Shown here: positions 59,435 through 64,000 of the stretch, one piece after another
Numbering within the stretch: the first letter of the stretch is position 1
Layout: each line of letters begins with the position of its first letter
Assembly (NCBI RefSeq): GCF_013346665.1
Contig: NZ_JABVBB010000038.1
Coordinates: forward strand, 434,001-498,000
Reading direction: 5' to 3'
DNA length: 64,000 bases
Source: Sulfitobacter maritimus
GTDB taxonomy: Bacteria > Pseudomonadota > Alphaproteobacteria > Rhodobacterales > Rhodobacteraceae
Notes under the pieces: model-generated
What the model saw: only the letters and a program-made list of their open reading frames with translations
Told to the model about the DNA's origin: nothing
The model's database searches: none
Translations under genes and position numbers: made by a program

Positions 59435-61511
59435 AACGCCTCCCGACGTGCAAATCTCGCCCGCACGTAAAATGTTCCTAAGCGGGGCGTCGGTGATCTG
59501 GCTTATTCCGATCCTTGCCCTGATCGTCGCGCTGTTCGTGGCCTACCGCTCCTATTCCGAGCGCGGGCCGGTGATTGTTGTTGAGTTTGAAACCGGCGCA
59601 GGTGTGGCCGCGGGTGAAACGGAACTGCGGTTTCGCGATGTCACCGTGGGCGTGGTGGAAAAGGTCGGCTTTACCAGCGGGTTGGACAAGGTCACAGCGC
59701 ATATCCGCGTGGAAAAAGACGTAGCACCCTATATCGACAGCGGCGCGGTATTTTGGGTCGTCCAACCCGAAGTGACCGCGCAGGGCATCACCGGGCTGAG
59801 CACGGTGCTGAGCGGCGTCTATATCGAAGGCGCATGGGACCGGCAAATCGGACCGGCGGCAACGCGCTTTCAGGGAGCCTCCACAGAGCCTTTGATCCGG
59901 CCTGGGCAAGGCGGGCTCGAAATCGCCTTTCGCTCAACAGCCAATGGCGATCTGACCGACAATGCGCCGATCCTTTACCGGGGGATCGAAGTGGGCCGGG
60001 TGGGCTATGCCAAGATCGCCCCTCAGGGGAATTATGCGATTGTTGAGGCGATTATCTTTGAAGAGCATCGTAGCCTAATTAACGATTCTACGCGCTTTTG
60101 GGATGCGTCGGGGTTCAGTGTGAACATCGGCCCTGCCGGGGCGGAGATCGATTTCTCCTCTCTCGCGACTTTGGTCGGCGGCGGCATCACCTTTGATACT
60201 TTCGTGTCAGGCGGGACTCCGGTTTCGGATGGCACGGTCTTTGAAATCTACCCGGACAAGGAAACCGCGCGGAATTCTGTGTTCAACGCCTCCGAGGTCG
60301 ATCCGCTCAAGATGAGCGTTGTGTTCGACGACAATATCTCAGGTTTGATTGTAGGTGCGCCGGTAGAGTTGAGCGGGCTTGAGATCGGCGAAGTCGACAC
60401 GCTGTCCGGCCTGATAGACCGGGAGCGTTTTGGCGACAGTCGGGTGCGGCTCAATGCGATCCTGTCAATCCAGCCTGCGCATCTAGGCTTGCGCGGCGAT
60501 GTCACCGCCGAGGCAGCGCTCGCGTTCCTGAAGGAGCGGGTCTCTGACGGGCTGCGGGCGCGCTTGGCCTCTGCCAGCTTGCTCACAGGCGGGCTAAAGG
60601 TCGAAATGGTGATGGTTGAGGACGCGGAAGAGGCAGCCTTGGTTGAGACTGAAAACGGTCTGTTCATCATGCCCACCACCGAGAGCGATGTTTCTGATGC
60701 GGCCGCGACCGTTGAAGGGGTCTTTACACGGATCAACAAGCTGCCGATCGAAGAACTGCTGTCCAGCGCGATTTCTCTGATGAACTCTGCCGAAGCTTTC
60801 GTCTCTTCTGAAGACCTGCGCGAAACGCCACAGGATGTGCGCACGCTTTTGGGTGAGCTGACCGGCCTCGTGTCTTCAGAAGACGTCAAGAACGTCCCTG
60901 TTGCGCTGAATGCCACCCTAACAAAGGTCGAAAGGCTCGTCGCACAACTGGAAGAAGAGCGGATCGTCGAACGTTTGGGCGGCGCGCTTGAAGGTGCCGC
61001 AGAGGCGGCGGAGTCGGTGTCATCGTCGGTTGAGGGTGTGCCGGAGCTTGTCGAGCAAATCAAAGCGGTGGCCGCCAAAGCTGAATCGCTTGAGGTGGAA
61101 GAACTGGTCGTTGCGCTGACAGACCTCACGGAATCCGCAGATGCCGTGATCGGCACCGATGATGCGGTTGCCTTGCCGGGTTCGCTGAAGCGCGCGCTTG
61201 ATGAGGTGAACCTCACTTTGGAAGAGTTGCGCGAAGGCGGCGCGGTGGAGAATGTGAACCGCACGCTGGCCTCCGCGCGCAATGCTGCCGACAATATCGC
61301 GCTATCAGCCAAGGACCTGCCGCAGATCGTCACCCGGCTGACCGGGCTTTTTACGCAGGCCGGACGAACCATCGAGGGCTACGACAAGGGCGAACAGCTT
61401 AGCCGAAGCGCAGAACGCACCCTGCGCGAAATTCAGAAAGCCGCCGAAGCTCTTGCATCTTTAGCGCGGACCATTGAACGTAACCCTAATTCGCTCTTGC
61501 TGGGACGGTAA
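59427..61511 (+). CDS. pqiB: PqiB-type MCE protein
   Basis: A 694-residue inner-membrane-anchored protein. One N-terminal helix (about 24-42, VIWLIPILALIVALFVAY) is followed by three MCE domains (around 47-135, 160-250 and 285-390; repeated GAGVAAGETELRFRDVTVGV, APILYRGIEVGRVGYAKI, GAPVELSGLEIGEVDTL). The C-terminal third is long helical, rich in Glu, Ala, Ser and Leu, as in PqiB where it forms a needle across the periplasm. It moves lipid between membranes with PqiA and PqiC. Confidence 0.94.
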   Translation: MTETPPDVQISPARKMFLSGASVIWLIPILALIVALFVAYRSYSERGPVIVVEFETGAGVAAGETELRFRDVTVGVVEKVGFTSGLDKVTAHIRVEKDVAPYIDSGAVFWVVQPEVTAQGITGLSTVLSGVYIEGAWDRQIGPAATRFQGASTEPLIRPGQGGLEIAFRSTANGDLTDNAPILYRGIEVGRVGYAKIAPQGNYAIVEAIIFEEHRSLINDSTRFWDASGFSVNIGPAGAEIDFSSLATLVGGGITFDTFVSGGTPVSDGTVFEIYPDKETARNSVFNASEVDPLKMSVVFDDNISGLIVGAPVELSGLEIGEVDTLSGLIDRERFGDSRVRLNAILSIQPAHLGLRGDVTAEAALAFLKERVSDGLRARLASASLLTGGLKVEMVMVEDAEEAALVETENGLFIMPTTESDVSDAAATVEGVFTRINKLPIEELLSSAISLMNSAEAFVSSEDLRETPQDVRTLLGELTGLVSSEDVKNVPVALNATLTKVERLVAQLEEERIVERLGGALEGAAEAAESVSSSVEGVPELVEQIKAVAAKAESLEVEELVVALTDLTESADAVIGTDDAVALPGSLKRALDEVNLTLEELREGGAVENVNRTLASARNAADNIALSAKDLPQIVTRLTGLFTQAGRTIEGYDKGEQLSRSAERTLREIQKAAEALASLARTIERNPNSLLLGR

Positions 61512-61514
61512 CGC

Positions 61515-62081
61515 ATGATTGCTGCAAAATCCTTTTTCGCTCTAGGCTTGGTCGCGCTGCTGGCGGCCTGCGGGAGTGATGCTGAACGGTTCACCGTGCG
61601 CGCGCCCGAGGTGAGTGAGAAAACCTCAATCGCCTTTTCGTCGGTCGAGGTGCGCGATGTCTCATTGCCGACCTATGCCGCCGCCGAAGAAATATCGCTA
61701 CAGATGGCGGATGGACGTCTAATCAGTTCGACCGAGGTGCTTTGGGCCGACGCGCCTGAGCGTGCGGTTGCGCTAGAGCTAAGCCAGAACCTCGCACGGC
61801 TGACCGGGCGGCGCATCGCCTCAGAGCCTTGGCCGTTTGAGGCCTTCCCCGAAGCGCGGGTTGAGGTGCGGTTTGCTGAACTCGTTGCGACCGAAGCCGG
61901 CGCGTTCCGCGCATCGGGGCAGTATTTTGTCGCTGTGAGAGACGGTGGCCGCGAGCGGTCCGGTCTGTTTGACCTCAGCGTGCCGTTCAATCCCGAAGGG
62001 GGGCCGAATGCAATCGCGGCGGCGCGGGGACAGTTGGTGCTGGATCTGGCGCGTTACATCGCCCGCAACGGGCTGAAGTAA
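61515..62081 (+). CDS. pqiC: PqiC-like outer-membrane lipoprotein
   Basis: A 188-residue lipoprotein with signal peptide and lipobox LLAAC (Cys19), then an ABC-type-transport-auxiliary/PqiC domain: EVRDVSLPTYAAAEEISLQM and ERAVALELSQNLARLTGRR. PqiC caps the PqiB tunnel at the outer membrane. It starts three bases after pqiB stops and is the last gene of the pqi operon. Confidence 0.9.
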   Translation: MIAAKSFFALGLVALLAACGSDAERFTVRAPEVSEKTSIAFSSVEVRDVSLPTYAAAEEISLQMADGRLISSTEVLWADAPERAVALELSQNLARLTGRRIASEPWPFEAFPEARVEVRFAELVATEAGAFRASGQYFVAVRDGGRERSGLFDLSVPFNPEGGPNAIAAARGQLVLDLARYIARNGLK

Positions 62082-62100
62082 GCGCGACAGAAGACCCGAG

Positions 62101-62119
62101 ATTCTCAACCTGCGAGAAT
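62101..62119 (+). terminator. weak hairpin after the pqi operon
   Basis: ATTCTC-AACCTGC-GAGAAT, 20 bases after the pqiC stop. The stem is only 6 bp and no T-run follows, so termination is uncertain. Confidence 0.35.
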
Positions 62120-62144
62120 TGTCACGGGAAAGTGCGTTCAGTGT

Positions 62145-62162
62145 GTTCAGATATATCTGAAC
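62145..62162. promoter_or_regulatory. perfect 18-bp palindrome, candidate MarR/GbsR operator
   Basis: GTTCAGATATATCTGAAC is exactly self-complementary, with an extra GTTCAG half-site just upstream (62137-62142 area). It lies 68 bases before the MarR-type regulator gene, which is typical for an autoregulatory operator of a dimeric winged-helix repressor. Confidence 0.65.
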
Positions 62163-62229
62163 GCTCTTGATTTGAAGCGGCGGCTGGTTACCTACCGACA
62201 ACGCTTTACGCCGGCACGGACCCTGACTG

Positions 62230-62745
62230 ATGGATACTGCACTGCAAATCGACGACCTGCGCGATGATTTCATCGCCCGGATGGGCGTGGTTGCCGCGAA
62301 CGATGGTATGCCGCGCATGTCGGGGCAGGTCTTTGCCATGCTGGTGTTTGAGGGCGAAGAAGTTGCCTTTGGCGATCTTGCCAAGGGTCTTTCCGTCAGC
62401 CGCGCGACCATCAGCACCTCCATTCGCTTATTGGAAGAACGCGGCTTAATCCGCCGGATTAACAAGGCTGGGGATCGACAGGACTATTTCAAACTGGCCG
62501 ATGACGCCTATGCCGCCATGACCAGATGCGCAATCGCGGCCACCCGGCGTTCGAAATCTGAAATTGACGCTACGATCGACAAGCTGCCGGATGAAGCGAC
62601 GGCGGTGCGCGACCGGCTCCAAGCCTTTGCGGGGTTCTATGAGGCGATCAGTACCGCGCTTGAAGATGCCACCCTTCGGGTAAGCCAGCCAAAACATGAC
62701 ACGGCCCAGAGCCTGCGTCCTGCGGACACGGAGATCGAACAATGA
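62230..62745 (+). CDS. GbsR/MarR-family transcriptional regulator
   Basis: A 171-residue winged-helix regulator. The DNA-binding part is VAFGDLAKGLSVSRATISTS then IRLLEERGLIRRINKAGDRQ (about 45-85), flanked by dimerisation helices, the GbsR-like form of the MarR family. It overlaps the efflux adaptor gene by ATGA, so it most likely represses its own efflux operon through the palindrome at 62145-62162. Confidence 0.9.
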   Translation: MDTALQIDDLRDDFIARMGVVAANDGMPRMSGQVFAMLVFEGEEVAFGDLAKGLSVSRATISTSIRLLEERGLIRRINKAGDRQDYFKLADDAYAAMTRCAIAATRRSKSEIDATIDKLPDEATAVRDRLQAFAGFYEAISTALEDATLRVSQPKHDTAQSLRPADTEIEQ

Positions 62746-63989
62746 ATGAGACCCCTTCTGGCGAGCGTCAAACACTCGATTTCGAAAGCGACGCCGGGTC
62801 CGGTCGGTCCAAGTTCGTGGCCGGTGGGATTGCGCTGCTGATCGCGCTTTGGATGGGCAGCGGCTATGTCATGCCCTCAGAAGAGAACGCGCCCGTTAAA
62901 GAAGCCGGACCGATCACACCCTCCGCGGTGACCGTTGCCGTGCGCGGCTCTGCGGCAGAGGAGGTCGCGCAGGTGTTCGTCGTCGAAGGCCAAGCCTTGC
63001 CGGACCGGGACACGCAGGTCCGCGCCGAAGCGGGCGGCGAGATTGCCGAAGTGTTGGTTGCCAAAGGGGATGATGTCGCTGGGGGGGACTTGATCGCGCG
63101 GCTCAGCACCACGGCCCGCGCTTCCGATCTGTCCCGCGCCCAAGAAGAGCTTAACCGCGCACAGCGGGAGTACGACAATGCCGAGGCGCTCCTGGATCGA
63201 GGCGTTTCAACTGTCGACCGCGTAAGTCAGGCACGGGCGACTTTGGCCGCAGCCCGTTCTGCCGTGACCTCTGCAAAAGAAGCGCTCAGGAACACCGAAA
63301 TCCGCGCACCTTTCGCCGGGCGGCTGGAAGAATTGGACATCTCAGCCGGTGAATTCATTTCTGAAGGCGAGGGTGTCGCCCGATTGGTGGACAACACACC
63401 GCTGACCATCCGCGTGCAAATCCCGCAGCAGTCGCTTAGGGATATCGAAGTCGGCCAGACAGCCGAAGTGTCCTTTATCACTGATGTTGAAGCACAGGGC
63501 GTGGTCAAATTCGTCTCAAGCAGCGCCAGCGCAGAGACCCGGACCTTCGCTGCTGAGATTGAGGTCGCCAATGCCGATGGCGCCATTCCGGCGGGCATTT
63601 CCGCGCGGGTGCGCATTCCGACAGGCACGACCAAGGCGCATTTCGTGTCCCCCGCGATCCTGTCGCTGGACACGGACGGCACGCTCGGGGTGAAAACGGT
63701 GGATGCCGAGAATAGGGTCGTTTTTAATGAGATCGCCATTGTCCGCGCTCAAACCGATGGGATTTGGATCGCCGGACTGCCTGACGAAACCGAGATCATC
63801 ACCATCGGACAGGGGTTCGTGAACCATGGTGAAGTGGTAGACCCCCAGCCTGAAAGCGGTACGGAAGACATCCGGGAAGGGGGCTTGGCCGCCAGTATTG
63901 CCGGCTTGGATGAACCGGAGGAGACCGAGACCACCAACGGTCAGATTACCGGCAGTGCTGAAACCGTTCAGGCGGAGCCGGTCGAATGA
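62742..63989 (+). CDS. RND efflux periplasmic adaptor subunit
   Basis: A 415-residue HlyD/AcrA-type membrane fusion protein. One N-terminal helix (about 24-45, FVAGGIALLIALWMGSGYVM), a lipoyl-like half (VRAEAGGEIAEVLVAKGDDV), a coiled-coil hairpin (about 125-180), the second lipoyl half (NTEIRAPFAGRLEELDISAG) and beta-barrel domains follow. The C-terminal 45 residues are acidic and low in complexity. It links an inner-membrane RND pump to an outer-membrane channel. Confidence 0.93.
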   Translation: MNETPSGERQTLDFESDAGSGRSKFVAGGIALLIALWMGSGYVMPSEENAPVKEAGPITPSAVTVAVRGSAAEEVAQVFVVEGQALPDRDTQVRAEAGGEIAEVLVAKGDDVAGGDLIARLSTTARASDLSRAQEELNRAQREYDNAEALLDRGVSTVDRVSQARATLAAARSAVTSAKEALRNTEIRAPFAGRLEELDISAGEFISEGEGVARLVDNTPLTIRVQIPQQSLRDIEVGQTAEVSFITDVEAQGVVKFVSSSASAETRTFAAEIEVANADGAIPAGISARVRIPTGTTKAHFVSPAILSLDTDGTLGVKTVDAENRVVFNEIAIVRAQTDGIWIAGLPDETEIITIGQGFVNHGEVVDPQPESGTEDIREGGLAASIAGLDEPEETETTNGQITGSAETVQAEPVE

Positions 63990-64000
63990 ACGCGCTTATC
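63986..64000 (+). CDS. start of the next gene, probably the RND pump, partial
   Basis: ATG 63986-63988 overlaps the adaptor stop by ATGA, and only the first five codons (Met-Asn-Ala-Leu-Ile) are inside the window. Position after an RND adaptor predicts the RND permease, but five residues cannot prove it. Confidence 0.4.

Overview
The window looks like chromosome of a Roseobacter-group alphaproteobacterium (Rhodobacteraceae, Sulfitobacter-like). I infer this from the GC-rich coding style, two TRAP transport systems (one DctPQM, one TAXI type), the nadA-nadB-nadC order, aerobic haem genes, an alphaproteobacterial general stress response locus (PhyR/NepR/EcfG) and dense ATGA-coupled operons. I saw no rRNA, tRNA, insertion sequence, phage or CRISPR array.

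Layout. 1-4.2 kb: the end of a probable HemY-like protein, a GNAT acetyltransferase and a nadA-nadB-nadC operon for quinolinate and NAD synthesis. 4.3-13.0 kb: an RpiR-type regulator divergent from a tight catabolic operon (N-formylglutamate amidohydrolase-like enzyme, DctQ/DctM/DctP transporter, a glutamine-synthetase-like ligase, an aldehyde dehydrogenase and an iron alcohol dehydrogenase). Together these suggest import of an amino alcohol, gamma-glutamylation, two oxidations and release of the product. 13.1-18.5 kb: a cytochrome c, idi, hemF, hemE, hemC and a LysR regulator. 18.6-23.1 kb: a hydantoinase/oxoprolinase pair with a fumarylacetoacetase-family enzyme. 23.2-27.1 kb: an opposing operon of a dehydrogenase, a P1-family peptidase, an alpha/beta hydrolase and a TTC38-like repeat protein. 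27.2-29.4 kb: gabT with a divergent HTH-cupin regulator.

29.4-36.9 kb is a stress region. nepR-ecfG-histidine kinase runs one way and phyR the other, from a 33-bp palindrome that reads as an EcfG-type promoter on both strands. Around it lie a 55-residue membrane protein, YqjD/YqjE-like membrane proteins, a degenerate receiver protein, a Crp/Fnr regulator with three of the four FNR cysteines, a YihY-like protein and a formate/nitrite-type channel. The same promoter pattern recurs upstream of the small membrane protein, an HdeA-like acidic protein (41.8 kb) and a DJ-1/PfpI protein (58.0 kb), so part of the regulon is visible.

37.0-45.4 kb: an M20 peptidase, an Hsp70-like ATPase and a peptide-type ABC transporter. 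45.6-57.4 kb is the most intriguing segment, one co-directional run of TAXI binding protein, fused TRAP permease, UspA protein, nitrilase-fold amidase, a 911-residue Orn/Lys/Arg-type decarboxylase, an ATP-grasp ligase, a C45 self-processing acyltransferase/hydrolase and an alpha-methylacyl-CoA racemase-like enzyme. It looks like a complete but unassigned pathway that imports a compound and makes or breaks amine amides. 58.2-62.1 kb: a pqiA-pqiA-pqiB-pqiC envelope lipid-transport operon. 62.2-64.0 kb: a MarR/GbsR regulator with a perfect palindrome upstream, an RND efflux adaptor and the first codons of the next gene.
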